A program made the translations under genes and the position numbers. This document shows, piece by piece, positions 37,632 to 45,837 of a stretch of DNA of 64,000 bases. The DNA is from Bradyrhizobium sp. sGM-13 (GTDB lineage: Bacteria > Pseudomonadota > Alphaproteobacteria > Rhizobiales > Xanthobacteraceae): assembly GCF_018398875.1 (NCBI RefSeq), contig NZ_JAGWDK010000004.1, forward strand, positions 326,482 to 390,481. Direction: 5' to 3'. The notes beneath the pieces were generated by a model. It saw nothing but the letters and a program-made list of their open reading frames with translations. It was not told the origin of the DNA and ran no database searches. Position 1 is the stretch's first letter; each line of letters starts with the position of its first letter.

Positions 37632-38312
37632 ATGCGCTACGCTCTCGCATTTCCACTCGCTCTCGTCGCATTGCAGTCGGTGGTCGCCGCACATGCGCAA
37701 GGCTGCGTCGCCGATCGGCACGGCGGCCTTGTATGCGGCGAAGGGAAAGCTGCGATGCGCGTCTTCGCCGGCACCACCTCGCCCTCGAAGGACTACGCGT
37801 TCGCCTGGCGAACCGCGCAAGGCCTGCCGTCCGGCCAGGATACTCCCAACGACGTCGAAAACGTCCTGATCCGTGTCACCGATGGCGCGGTGCTGGCCAC
37901 ACTGGGCGGTACCCATTGGGAGACGGGTGAAATGCGGGCGAACCGCTACGAACTGATTGCGGCCTGGTCGCCGGACAGCCGGGCCGTCGTCGAGGTGGCG
38001 AACAGTCGTTGGGAGAGTGATTCCTTTGCCTATTACCTGATAGACGGTGCAGCGGCGACCAAGCTCGATCTGCGTGCGCTGGTCGAGCCTGTCATGACGG
38101 CCAGGCTGCCGCCGCGAAATCGCCAGGGTAATTTCTTTCGCGTGCATGAGGACCTGCCGGTGACACTCGATGCGCGCGGCCGCGTGCGCTTTACCGCGAT
38201 GCTCTATGTGCCCAAGGGCGAAACCAGCAACGACTACAAGGTGCAGGTCAACGTCAGGGCGAGAGGCGGCAAGCTGTCCGCGCAGGTCGTGTCGATGCAG
38301 CGGGTGAGGTGA
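37632..38312 (+). CDS. Exported hypothetical protein (226 residues)
   Basis: A signal peptide (LAFPLALVALQSVVAAHAQG) is followed by about 200 residues with alternating beta-pattern (YAFAWRTAQGLP, ENVLIRVTDGAVLATLGGTHW, YELIAAWSPDSRAVVEVANSRWESDSFAYYLIDG). The 'WSPDSRAVVEV' phrase resembles a beta-propeller blade, but a full propeller is too large for this length. The family is not recognised. It converges with the phosphatase gene. Confidence 0.65.
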   Translation: MRYALAFPLALVALQSVVAAHAQGCVADRHGGLVCGEGKAAMRVFAGTTSPSKDYAFAWRTAQGLPSGQDTPNDVENVLIRVTDGAVLATLGGTHWETGEMRANRYELIAAWSPDSRAVVEVANSRWESDSFAYYLIDGAAATKLDLRALVEPVMTARLPPRNRQGNFFRVHEDLPVTLDARGRVRFTAMLYVPKGETSNDYKVQVNVRARGGKLSAQVVSMQRVR

Positions 38313-38324
38313 AGGCGGATTAGA

Positions 38325-39074
38325 TCAGCGCTGCAGATAGCGCGCTTCGAGGTGGGCGCGTTCGGCTTTGCCGAGACCAAGACCATCGCGGAGATAGCTT
38401 TCGAGATCGCCATAGTCGGCGTCGATGGCCTCGAAGGCGGCGGCGAGGAACGATGCCTGCACCGAGCCTAGCACCTGGCTGACGTTCTCGGGCAGGTCGC
38501 TGCTGTGATTGGGGTCCCTGCGGTAGAAGCGGTTGGTCAGCAGATAGTCTTCCGAGATGATGTCCTCGGAAACACCGAGCGTATGCAGGATCAGCGCGCA
38601 CGCAAAGCCGGTGCGGTCCTTGCCGGCGGTGCAATGGATCACCAGCGGCGCGCGGTCTTCCAACAGATGGGCAAAGAGCGCGCGGAAATGCTGCGTGTTG
38701 TTCTGTACGTAGCTGCGGTAGGAATCGCGCATCACCTCGACGGCGTGGTCCGTAGACAGCGGCGAACCGGCGGCTGCGATCGCGCGCAGCGCCGCGACCA
38801 CCGTCGGCTCGACCGGCAGCGAATGAACAGTGATTTCCGGCATGCCGCACAGGGCGACGGCGCGCTCCTCGGTGCCGCGAAAATCGAACGCGCTGCGGAC
38901 GCCCAGCTCCCGCAGGACGGAGACATCGCCTTCGGTGAGGTGGCCAAGATGGTTGGAACGAAAAATCTGCCGCCAGCGTACGGTCCGGCCGTCGCTTGTG
39001 GGGTAGCCGCCGAGATCGCGAAAATTGCTGGCGCCGGCAAGATTGAGATGGCGGGCAGGGGAATCTGACATCAT
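38325..39074 (-). CDS. Tyrosine-protein phosphatase of the SIW14/DSP type
   Basis: 249 residues. The P-loop is VIHCTAGKDRTG with Cys148 and Arg154 (C-x5-R). The N-terminal NFRDLGGYPTSDGRTVRW is the usual family signature (Tyr_phosphatase3, sometimes annotated protein-tyrosine/serine phosphatase). It would dephosphorylate phosphotyrosine or phosphoinositide-like substrates. ATG 39074 is followed by a second ATG; the 24-residue longer frame is not needed. The gene is divergent from the MliC-like gene. Confidence 0.9.
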   Translation of the reverse strand: MMSDSPARHLNLAGASNFRDLGGYPTSDGRTVRWRQIFRSNHLGHLTEGDVSVLRELGVRSAFDFRGTEERAVALCGMPEITVHSLPVEPTVVAALRAIAAAGSPLSTDHAVEVMRDSYRSYVQNNTQHFRALFAHLLEDRAPLVIHCTAGKDRTGFACALILHTLGVSEDIISEDYLLTNRFYRRDPNHSSDLPENVSQVLGSVQASFLAAAFEAIDADYGDLESYLRDGLGLGKAERAHLEARYLQR

Positions 39075-39157
39075 GCAGCAAGGGTTCGGACGGAGAACAA
39101 GGGACGGGTTTCGTTCGGCCCCGTCTCGTCTATACTGAACTCGCAAGAGGGCGAAGC

Positions 39158-39475
39158 ATGAATCGGCGGAACATCACGATTTTTGGCGCGGCGCTAGGCT
39201 TCGCCGCGGTTGCAACCATGCCGTCACAGGCATCGGCGCAGTCCAGCTTCCAGAATTATCGTTGCGCCGACGGCTCGCAGTTCACGGTTGGATTTTTTCA
39301 ATACGACAAGCGTGCCCATCTACAACTTGACGGCAAGGCGGTGACGCTGCCCAAGCGTTGGACCCTGTCAGGGTCGCGTTACCAGGGGAAGGGCGTGACC
39401 TTACGGATCACCAAAGCTGGCATCACCACCCTCAAGCACGCCAGGCGGCGGACCACGACGTGCCAGCAGACATGA
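39158..39475 (+). CDS. MliC-like lysozyme inhibitor / exported protein
   Basis: 105 residues: signal peptide (ITIFGAALGFAAVATMPSQASAQ), then a MliC-type beta-barrel pattern, FQNYRCADGSQFTVGFFQYDKRAHLQLDGKAVTLPKR…RYQGKGVTLRITKAGITTL. The two Cys (YRC … TTCQQ) can form the disulfide of the family, which binds and inhibits c-type lysozymes. There is no lipobox Cys, so it would be periplasmic, not membrane-anchored. A strong terminator directly follows the stop. Confidence 0.8.
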   Translation: MNRRNITIFGAALGFAAVATMPSQASAQSSFQNYRCADGSQFTVGFFQYDKRAHLQLDGKAVTLPKRWTLSGSRYQGKGVTLRITKAGITTLKHARRRTTTCQQT

Positions 39476-39509
39476 AAAAGGGCCGAAACGATTTCGTTCC
39501 GACCCTTTT
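39476..39509 (+). terminator. Rho-independent terminator of the MliC-like gene
   Basis: AAAAGGGCCGAAACGA pairs with TCGTTCCGACCCTTTT with two mismatches, starting right after the TGA. The stem is flanked by A and T runs, so it can stop transcription in either direction. Confidence 0.75.
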
Positions 39510-39568
39510 CTAGTTCTCCGTCCGCGCCTCGTTTGTCCGGCGCGTCCCTGCCAAACACCTCCCGGGCA

Positions 39569-39769
39569 TCAGTGATCCCGCTCGCTCTTGGCATCCTCGA
39601 TCGCCGCGGCGTGGTACCAGCTATCGCAGCAGTCCGCGAGGTTGACCGGTTGGGCCGCAAACTCGGTCACGGCTTTGGTCTCGCCATAGCGACGTCCCCC
39701 GAGAGCCGCCCGGCCCCCGGCTGGGAATTGGTAGATCGTGGCTGACCCGTGATTCAAACTCGGATTCAT
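39569..39769 (-). CDS. gstI: DUF2735 / GstI-type glutamine synthetase translation inhibitor
   Basis: 66 residues with the rhizobial DUF2735 pattern ATIYQFPAGGRAALGGRRY. This family includes GstI, a small protein described in Rhizobium leguminosarum as divergent from glnII and inhibiting its translation. Here it is again divergent from glnII, with AGAAGGAG in front of ATG 39769. The homology assignment is from remembered motif and gene order; the regulatory role is inferred. The 569-base gap to glnII is long and contains the glnII sigma-54 promoter. Confidence 0.75.
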   Translation of the reverse strand: MNPSLNHGSATIYQFPAGGRAALGGRRYGETKAVTEFAAQPVNLADCCDSWYHAAAIEDAKSERDH

Positions 39770-40199
39770 CGTTGCAGTCTCCTTCTCTCGACGCGCGAGC
39801 CTCCATGGTGCGCCCGACTCGTTCTCTAGTGGTTACGTAAGGCGATATTGTCGGTGCCCCGGGCGGGTGCAAGTGACCAAGAGAGCGGCAGGTTTTGTTT
39901 ATTTCGTAGGCAGTTTTGGCGGTGCATTCTGCGAGGCAGCGTTTGCGTGACCAACGCGCGGCCGTGCGGGATGGTTGCTCGGGTGAGTTGGCGTCTGACG
40001 CGGGGACCTCAAAAGGATGCCGCACCTTTAAGCGCGTAGCGGCAATGAAGGGAAAATGCCGGAAAAATAGGCTGGATTCAGTTCGCAACCCTGCCGCCAG
40101 ACCACCTGATTTGCGGGCCGGCCGCGCTCCTATGTCGCAGCTTCTATTTCGGGCCGCCGCCGGCGCGAGCTGTGGATGGCCAATGCCGCACTGCAGCGA

Positions 40200-40217
40200 T
40201 TGGCACGCTACATGCTT
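40200..40217 (+). promoter_or_regulatory. Sigma-54 (RpoN) promoter of glnII
   Basis: TTGGCACGCTACATGCTT carries GG (40202-40203) and GC (40214-40215) exactly 10 nt apart, the invariant -24/-12 spacing of RpoN promoters. It lies 122 nt before the glnII ATG. NtrC-dependent RpoN control of glnII is known in rhizobia. The remaining 39770-40338 has no gene I can support. I did not find a clean NtrC box. Confidence 0.85.
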
Positions 40218-40338
40218 AGAAGGGAGTGGCCTGACGTGGCCGGGTACACGTATGCGGAGACCTCCGGGGGCTGGGCGTCAAAATCCAGAATTCAAGGTTT
40301 CGGTTTTCCGCATTTCATAGCAACTCAAGAGAGGCTCA

Positions 40339-41376
40339 ATGACCAAGTACAAGCTCGAGTATATTTGGCTCGACGGCTATACGCCGACGCCGAATCTGCG
40401 CGGCAAAACGCAGATCAAGGAATTCGACAAGTTTCCGGCGCTCGAACAGCTTCCGCTGTGGGGCTTCGACGGCTCGTCCACCATGCAGGCCGAAGGCCAC
40501 AGCTCCGATTGCGTGCTGAAGCCGGTCGCCGTCTATCCGGATGCTGCGCGGGAAAACGGCGCGCTGGTGATGTGCGAAGTCATGATGCCCGATGGCAAGA
40601 CCCCGCACTCCTCGAACAAGCGCGCAACCATCCTGGACGATGAAGGCGCCTGGTTTGGTTTCGAGCAGGAATATTTCTTCTACAAGGACGGCCGTCCGCT
40701 CGGCTTCCCCTCGGACGGTTATCCGGGTCCGCAGGGCCCATATTACACCGGCGTTGGCTACAAGAACGTTGGCGATGTCGCCCGCAAGATCGTGGAGGAG
40801 CATCTCAACCTCTGCCTCGCCGCCGGCATCAACCACGAAGGCATCAACGCCGAAGTGGCGAAGGGCCAGTGGGAATTCCAGATCTTCGGCAAGGGCTCCA
40901 AGACCGCTGCCGACCAGATGTGGATGGCTCGCTACCTGATGCTGCGCCTGACCGAGAGCTACGGCATCGACATCGAATTCCACTGCAAGCCGCTCGGCGA
41001 TACCGACTGGAACGGCTCGGGCATGCACGCCAACTTCTCGACCAAGTACATGCGCGAAGTCGGTGGCAAGGAATACTTCGAGAAGCTGATGGCTGCCTTT
41101 GAGAAGAATCTCATGGACCACATTGCCGTCTACGGGCCGGACAACGACAAGCGCCTGACCGGCAAGCACGAGACCGCGCCCTGGAACAAGTTCAGCTACG
41201 GTGTGGCTGACCGCGGCGCCTCGATCCGCGTTCCGCACTCCTTCGTCAACAATGGCTACAAGGGCTATCTGGAAGACCGCCGCCCGAACTCGCAGGGCGA
41301 CCCCTACCAGATCGCGTCCCAGATCCTGAAGACGATCGCGGAAGTGCCGACCGGAGCCAAGGCGGCCGCGGCCTAA
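40339..41376 (+). CDS. glnII: Glutamine synthetase type II
   Basis: 345 residues, the length of eukaryote-like GSII of rhizobia. It makes glutamine from glutamate and ammonia with ATP. Signatures: YIWLDGYTPTPNLRGKT, LPLWGFDGSSTMQAEG, WFGFEQEYFFYKDGRPLGFPSDGYPGPQGPYYTGVG, NAEVAKGQWEFQIF, and WNGSGMHANFSTKYMR. Tight nitrogen control is expected from the upstream RpoN promoter and the divergent gstI. A strong terminator follows. Confidence 0.97.
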   Translation: MTKYKLEYIWLDGYTPTPNLRGKTQIKEFDKFPALEQLPLWGFDGSSTMQAEGHSSDCVLKPVAVYPDAARENGALVMCEVMMPDGKTPHSSNKRATILDDEGAWFGFEQEYFFYKDGRPLGFPSDGYPGPQGPYYTGVGYKNVGDVARKIVEEHLNLCLAAGINHEGINAEVAKGQWEFQIFGKGSKTAADQMWMARYLMLRLTESYGIDIEFHCKPLGDTDWNGSGMHANFSTKYMREVGGKEYFEKLMAAFEKNLMDHIAVYGPDNDKRLTGKHETAPWNKFSYGVADRGASIRVPHSFVNNGYKGYLEDRRPNSQGDPYQIASQILKTIAEVPTGAKAAAA

Positions 41377-41417
41377 GAGACTTAACGATACAATTCGGGC
41401 TTTACGCGTTGCAAAGC

Positions 41418-41448
41418 TGATCCGCCAAGGCACCGCCTTGGCGGATCA
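41418..41448 (+). terminator. Rho-independent terminator of glnII
   Basis: TGATCCGCCAAGGC - ACC - GCCTTGGCGGATCA is a perfect 14-bp stem with a 3-nt loop, 41 nt after the glnII stop, followed by TTGCGTTTTG. Confidence 0.9.
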
Positions 41449-41519
41449 TTGCGTTTTGATGACACCGAGCCTCGAAAGGTTGATTTAAATACGTCCGTTC
41501 AAGGCCGTTTCCCTGCGTT

Positions 41520-42269
41520 ATGAACCGCGCTAGACAATTAGCCGGGTTTGCCGGGGTGACGGCATTGTTTGAGGGATTTTACAAAGTCAGGTTTCAGCTT
41601 GGCGCGGCGGTCGGCCGCAGCGTGATGTATGCGCGCGGCGGCAAGATGCTGGGCGGCAATTCGGCCTTTGCCCATATCGGCAGTTACGAAAAACGGGACG
41701 ATGGCGTCGACATCGTGATCCAGACTGTGCGCCACAACCCGGACCCGAATTACCGCGCGATGGCCGGCACCGACGATGCCACCTTGCTGGCGAAGGGCAG
41801 GGCAGACGGCAATCTGTACCGCTTCGAAGGAGGCCTGAAGGAGTTGCCCGGCGTGGCGTTCCAGTCGGTAATGACGCCGATCGAGCAGGAGGCCATCCCG
41901 ATCGCCGGCAGCGTCGGCGTGGGCGGTATCGTCAACGGCCTCTATTCCATCCACGTTCGCCTGCTCGACGGCGTCGAGGGCGGCCTGACCGGCGTGATGC
42001 TGCTCAATGATGGGCGCATCCTCGGCGGCGACGCATCCTTCTACTATCTCGGCACGTACACCTCGGAGAACGGCCGCTGGAAAGGCCAGATTCTCAACCA
42101 GGAGCACACGCCCGCCATGGGCGAGAACCCCATTTTCGGCGGCCATGAAGTCGGCATCGGCTTTTCCGGCTCCTGCGACGAGCAAGGCGCGCTCTTGGAG
42201 GCGACCGCGCTCGCCGGCAAGCGCAGCCTTCGCATGACCGCGGTGCTCAAGCTGATGCGCCGGGTATAG
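41520..42269 (+). CDS. Doubled GrlR-domain protein (paralogue 2)
   Basis: 249 residues in two GrlR-like halves. Residues about 17-105: GFYKVRFQLGAAVGRSVMYARGGKMLGGNSAFAHIGSYEK. Residues about 140-249: GLYSIHVRLLDGVEGGLTGVMLLNDGRILGGDASFYYLGTY. GrlR is the T3SS-locus negative regulator of enteropathogenic E. coli, a beta-barrel that binds the activator GrlA. No T3SS gene is near, so here the fold probably does something else. The start could be ATG 41520 or GTG 41556. A ModA-like gene starts 6 nt after the stop. Confidence 0.8.
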   Translation: MNRARQLAGFAGVTALFEGFYKVRFQLGAAVGRSVMYARGGKMLGGNSAFAHIGSYEKRDDGVDIVIQTVRHNPDPNYRAMAGTDDATLLAKGRADGNLYRFEGGLKELPGVAFQSVMTPIEQEAIPIAGSVGVGGIVNGLYSIHVRLLDGVEGGLTGVMLLNDGRILGGDASFYYLGTYTSENGRWKGQILNQEHTPAMGENPIFGGHEVGIGFSGSCDEQGALLEATALAGKRSLRMTAVLKLMRRV

Positions 42270-42275
42270 CAGCCG

Positions 42276-42962
42276 ATGGTTGATACCATCCGCATGCTTT
42301 CGACGCTGGCGTTGAAGGGCGCCGTGCAAGGCCTGGCCGGCCAGTATCAGGCGGCCGGCGGCGCACGCATCGACGCCGATTTCGCGCCCACGCTGGCGCT
42401 GTTGGACCGGCTGCGCGCGGGCGAGGCCGCGGACGTCGTCATCCTGACCCGCGAGGGGCTGGACGAAGTCGTGCGCGAGGGGCGGGTGGTCCCGGAGACT
42501 TGCGTGGACCTGGCTCGCTCCTTCGTCGGCATCGCCGTGAAAGCCGGGGCGGCCCATCCCGATATCGCGACCGAGGCGGCGCTGCGCGCTGCGTTACTCG
42601 GCGCGCGCTCGGTGGCCTATTCGCGGCTCGGCGCCAGCGGTATTCTGTTTGCAAGACTGATCGAGCAACTCGGCATTGCCGCCGACATCAATGCGAGGGC
42701 GCAGATCATCCCGCAGGGTTTTACCGCTGAGAAGCTGGTGACCGGCGAGGCCGATCTCGCCGTCCAGCAGATCAGCGAGTTGAAGCAGGTCGGCGGCATC
42801 GAGGTGGTTGGAGCCATCCCACGCGACTTGCAAACGCCCGCGGTGTTTTCCGGTGGGCGTATGGTAGCGAGCGACAAGCCGGATGAAGCGGACAGGCTGC
42901 TGCGATTTCTTGCGTCGCCTGCGGTCGCACCTGCTTTGCGCGAGAGCGGGCTAGAGCCCTGA
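42276..42962 (+). CDS. ModA-like substrate-binding domain protein lacking a signal peptide
   Basis: 228 residues of the type-2 periplasmic binding fold, similar to molybdate-binding ModA (LALKGAVQGLAGQYQAAGG, ADVVILTREGLDEVVREGRVV, AVSKAGA-like VGIAVKAGAAHPDI, GFTAEKLVTGEADLAVQQISELK, RFLASPAVAPALRESG). Nothing like a signal is seen from ATG 42276, so it is likely cytoplasmic. It begins 6 nt after GrlR paralogue 2, suggesting translational coupling. No modB/modC are adjacent. It could bind a small anion as a sensor rather than for import. Confidence 0.8.
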   Translation: MVDTIRMLSTLALKGAVQGLAGQYQAAGGARIDADFAPTLALLDRLRAGEAADVVILTREGLDEVVREGRVVPETCVDLARSFVGIAVKAGAAHPDIATEAALRAALLGARSVAYSRLGASGILFARLIEQLGIAADINARAQIIPQGFTAEKLVTGEADLAVQQISELKQVGGIEVVGAIPRDLQTPAVFSGGRMVASDKPDEADRLLRFLASPAVAPALRESGLEP

Positions 42963-42965
42963 ATT

Positions 42966-43409
42966 TCAATCCCGGATCAAGACGACACCGGCGATCAACA
43001 GCACTGCGCCTGCGAGCCGCGCGGCGCTCACGGGATGCGGCGTCAGCCCGAACGCGCCGAAATGGTCGAGCGTCACTGCAGCGAGCACCTGGCCGGCAAT
43101 GACCAGCGCAAACAGCGTCGCTGCGCCGAGCGACGGCAACAACAGGATCGCCAGCAGGATGAAGGCAGCGCCGAATACGCCGCCGGACCACGCATACCAC
43201 GGCACATCGACCATTGTTTTCCAGGACGGCACGCGTTCGCCTAGCGCGATCACCGCGACGATCATGGTGATGAGGCCGCCCGCATAGCTGATCAGCCCCG
43301 CCCAGGCCGGCGAGCCCAGCGCGGTGCGCAGACTGCCATTGAGCACCTGCTGGGTCGCGACGCTGACGCCAGCGCCGAGCGCAAGGAGATAGAGGAAGAA
43401 ATGTTGCAC
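42966..43409 (-). CDS. DMT family small transporter (DUF606/YdcZ-like)
   Basis: 147 residues with about five hydrophobic helices (FFLYLLALGAGVSVATQQV; AGLISYAGGLITMIVAVIAL; GGVFGAAFILLAILLLP; GAATLFALVIAGQVLAAVTLDHFGAFG; LAGAVLLIAGVVLI). This is the half-size EamA-type family that works as a dimer. GTG start at 43409 has GGGGG 6 nt upstream. It converges with the ModA-like gene, 3 nt between the stops. Confidence 0.85.
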   Translation of the reverse strand: MQHFFLYLLALGAGVSVATQQVLNGSLRTALGSPAWAGLISYAGGLITMIVAVIALGERVPSWKTMVDVPWYAWSGGVFGAAFILLAILLLPSLGAATLFALVIAGQVLAAVTLDHFGAFGLTPHPVSAARLAGAVLLIAGVVLIRD

Positions 43410-43546
43410 GTGATCCCCCGTTCATTCCACGCCGGCCGAACGATTCCGGCACTGCAAGCTCAGACAACGCGAATAGCCGGAGCGGAACAAGGGGACCCGT
43501 GGCGTCATTATTGCGGACGGGGGCTCGCAACAAAGCGGTGCTGGCC

Positions 43547-43696
43547 ATGATCCGAAAATTGCAATCGGGCGAATACCGGCTCTATTCCCGCAAAATCAAT
43601 CCGAAAACCGGGAAGCGCCGTAACCTCGGAACCTTCAAATCGCGTGCGGCGGCGGAAAAGCACGAGCGCGCCGTGCAGTATTTCAAGCGGCATTGA
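43547..43696 (+). CDS. Small basic hypothetical protein (49 residues)
   Basis: 49 residues from ATG 43547: IRKLQSGEYRLYSRKINPKTGKRRNLGTFKSRAAAEKHERAVQYFKRH. This compact basic beta-hairpin-plus-helix layout resembles the arm-type/AP2-like DNA-binding N-terminal domains of phage integrases, where 'K..R..gtf.sk..A..a....'. I recognise it as a recurrent small protein in rhizobia but not its function. A GTG at 43499 would extend it by 16 residues. Confidence 0.65.
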   Translation: MIRKLQSGEYRLYSRKINPKTGKRRNLGTFKSRAAAEKHERAVQYFKRH

Positions 43697-43762
43697 AACT
43701 GCGATAAAACGCACTGGTTCCATCGCGGCGGCGGTGCTAAGCCCGCCCGGACGATTCCGATA

Positions 43763-44482
43763 GTGCAGGACATTTCGTTGCTGAACGGGCTCTACAAGGT
43801 CGAGTACGGCGTGAACGACGCGTTCGGCCGCAGCATCATGTGCATGCACAATGGCAAGCTGTTGGGCGGCAATTCCGCCTTTGCCCATCTCGGCACCTAC
43901 CAGGAGACGGGTCGGGAAATTATCGGCGAGGTTATCACCCAGCGCCATAATGACGACCCTCACTACAAGCCTTTGATGGATACCGATGTCGCCGCCATCA
44001 GCGTGCGCGGCAGGCTGCAGGGCAACAGGATTCGTTTTGAAGGAAGCGCCGCGCCGCGGCCCGGCGCCTTGTTCTGGGCCGAGTTGACGCGGCTCGACGA
44101 CGAGGCACTGCCGCCGGTCGGCACCGTCGGGCCGGGCGGCATAATCAATGGGCTCTATTCCCTCCAGCTCCGCGCGCTCGACGGTATCGAGGCCGGTCTG
44201 TCCGGCGTCATGCTGCTGCTGGACGGCCGCATCCTCGGCGGCGACGCTTTCTTCTATTACCTCGGGTCCTATGCTTCGGCCGACGGCCGCTGGAAGGGCG
44301 AGATCCTGAACCAGGAGCATACGCCGGCGAAGGGCGAAAACCCTGTGTTCGGCGGCCATGAGGTGGGCATCGGCTTTACCGGCACCTGCGACGAAGCCGG
44401 CGCTGAACTCGAAGCCATTGCGCTCGCGGGAAAGCGCAGCTTACGGCTGGCCGCGACGCTGAAGCTGATGCGGCCGGTCTAG
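43763..44482 (+). CDS. Doubled GrlR-domain protein (paralogue 3)
   Basis: 239 residues from GTG 43763, colinear with paralogue 2. N-half: NGLYKVEYGVNDAFGRSIMCMHNGKLLGGNSAFAHLGTYQE; C-half: NGLYSLQLRALDGIEAGLSGVMLLLDGRILGGDAFFYYLGSYAS. The end GGHEVGIGFTGTCDEAGAELEAIALAGKRSLRLAATLKLMRPV is nearly identical to paralogue 2. The shared 'GK.LGGNSAFAH' and 'GRILGGDA.FYYLG' motifs are the duplicate halves of one domain. Stop overlaps the convergent small membrane protein by 4 bases. Confidence 0.8.
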   Translation: MQDISLLNGLYKVEYGVNDAFGRSIMCMHNGKLLGGNSAFAHLGTYQETGREIIGEVITQRHNDDPHYKPLMDTDVAAISVRGRLQGNRIRFEGSAAPRPGALFWAELTRLDDEALPPVGTVGPGGIINGLYSLQLRALDGIEAGLSGVMLLLDGRILGGDAFFYYLGSYASADGRWKGEILNQEHTPAKGENPVFGGHEVGIGFTGTCDEAGAELEAIALAGKRSLRLAATLKLMRPV

Positions 44483-44679
44483 CGTCGTTTGCGCCGCGCC
44501 AAAAACCAGCCGGTGAGGGCCACGGGCGCGCCAACCGCGATCCAGGAAAAATAACGGCCGGCGCCTTCCGAAAGCAGCGCCGTCAACAATCCAGCGACCG
44601 ACAGCACCCCGATCAGCAGTGGACCGCCATACACGGTCCACCAACCGCCACTGGAGCGCAACTTGCGTGCGTCGGTCAT
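44479..44679 (-). CDS. Small membrane protein linked to the PepSY gene
   Basis: 66 residues from ATG 44679. Two hydrophobic segments (TVYGGPLLIGVLSVAGLLTALL; RYFSWIAVGAPVALTGWFL) are followed by RRKRR, so the C-terminus is cytoplasmic. Its start overlaps the end of the PepSY gene by 4 bases (ATGA), so the two are translated together. Small proteins of this layout commonly end iron-reductase/PepSY operons; the function is not known. Confidence 0.75.
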   Translation of the reverse strand: MTDARKLRSSGGWWTVYGGPLLIGVLSVAGLLTALLSEGAGRYFSWIAVGAPVALTGWFLARRKRR

Positions 44680-45779
44680 CGCGACGGCTGCAACGCAGGC
44701 TGTCCCGCGATCGCGTGGCTGCGGTGCTTGCGGCGTTTGATGACCCACAGATAGAGCCCACTGACGATGACGACGATCGTCATGATGTCGAGCAGGGCCC
44801 AGATGATCTTCAGCGGCATGCCGCCATAATCACCGAAGTGCAGCGGTTGCGACACGAGCAGCGCCTTGAGATAGACCGGAAGATCGCGCGCGTCGGAAAC
44901 TTCGCCGGTTTCGCCATCCAGCAGCACCGGCTTCAACAGCCGCGACGTCAGCGGCGTGTCGCCGCGCATGAACACCGCGAAATGATGCGAGCTCGTGAAC
45001 GGGGTGCCGGGGAAGGCAACGAAGGAGACGTTCATGTCCGGCGCGGCCTTACGCGCATTCTCAAGCGCTACATCAAGCGAGGCGAGATGGACCGGCGGCG
45101 GCTTGCCGGCATAGGGTTTGACCATGTCAGTGAGCTCGTCGGCCTTCCACTGGCTCAGCATCACTTCCGCAAGCGTATTGATGACGCCGGTAGCGCCGAC
45201 CACCAGCGCCCACGCGATGGTCACCGCGCCCAGAAGATTGTGCCAATCGAACCAGGCAATGCGGCGCGACTTGTCCCTGAGGGTGCCGAAACTCAGGCGC
45301 CGCGTAAACGGCCAGTACAGCACCACGCCGGAGACGATGGCGACAAGAAATAGGAATCCCATGGCGCCGAGGAACAGCTTGCCAGGCTGGCCGGCAAACA
45401 TATCGACGTGGAGTTTCAGGAAGATCAGCATCGGGCCACCGCCGACCGAGCCGAGCGGCTTGGCGGTGTGTGCATCATAGGCCCTGAGCGTCGCGGCATC
45501 CGGATCGCCGTCGACCTTGTTGTTGGTGAAGGCGATCACGTTGTTCGGTTCGTCCTTGTCCCACAAGATATATTGCAGGACGCGACCAGGATCGTTCGTA
45601 AGCGCCGTGCGGGCGATCTCGTCGATGCTCCGTTTCACCGCGCCCGGCTGTGCGATCTCGGGCTTTGGATCGTAGCCGAGCAGCTCATCGATCTCGTGAT
45701 GGAAGATGAGCGGCAGGCCGGTGATGCACAGCAGCAGCAGGAACAGCGTCGATATCAGGCTGCTCCAGGTGTGGACCAC
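44676..45779 (-). CDS. PepSY-associated transmembrane protein (iron uptake/ferric reductase type)
   Basis: 367 residues with four main hydrophobic helices at about 6-30, 135-160, 190-215 and 330-352, and a PepSY domain between helices 1 and 2 (LQYILWDKDEPNNVIAFTNNK). This family accompanies TonB siderophore receptors and probably reduces or releases iron from siderophore. Homologues usually begin a few residues earlier with 'MKA.TV.IWS'; the equivalent codon here is CTG at 45809, with GGAGG 5 nt upstream, so the true start may be CTG. GTG 45779 is the first conventional codon. Confidence 0.85.
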   Translation of the reverse strand: MVHTWSSLISTLFLLLLCITGLPLIFHHEIDELLGYDPKPEIAQPGAVKRSIDEIARTALTNDPGRVLQYILWDKDEPNNVIAFTNNKVDGDPDAATLRAYDAHTAKPLGSVGGGPMLIFLKLHVDMFAGQPGKLFLGAMGFLFLVAIVSGVVLYWPFTRRLSFGTLRDKSRRIAWFDWHNLLGAVTIAWALVVGATGVINTLAEVMLSQWKADELTDMVKPYAGKPPPVHLASLDVALENARKAAPDMNVSFVAFPGTPFTSSHHFAVFMRGDTPLTSRLLKPVLLDGETGEVSDARDLPVYLKALLVSQPLHFGDYGGMPLKIIWALLDIMTIVVIVSGLYLWVIKRRKHRSHAIAGQPALQPSR

Positions 45780-45837
45780 CGACCAGATGTGAACGGTTCT
45801 GGCTTTCAGGGCTGCCTCCGTTCCGATCGCAGTCGCT

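Noticed and set aside
40336..41433. 365-residue frame opposite glnII
   Set aside because: Exact antisense shadow of glnII.
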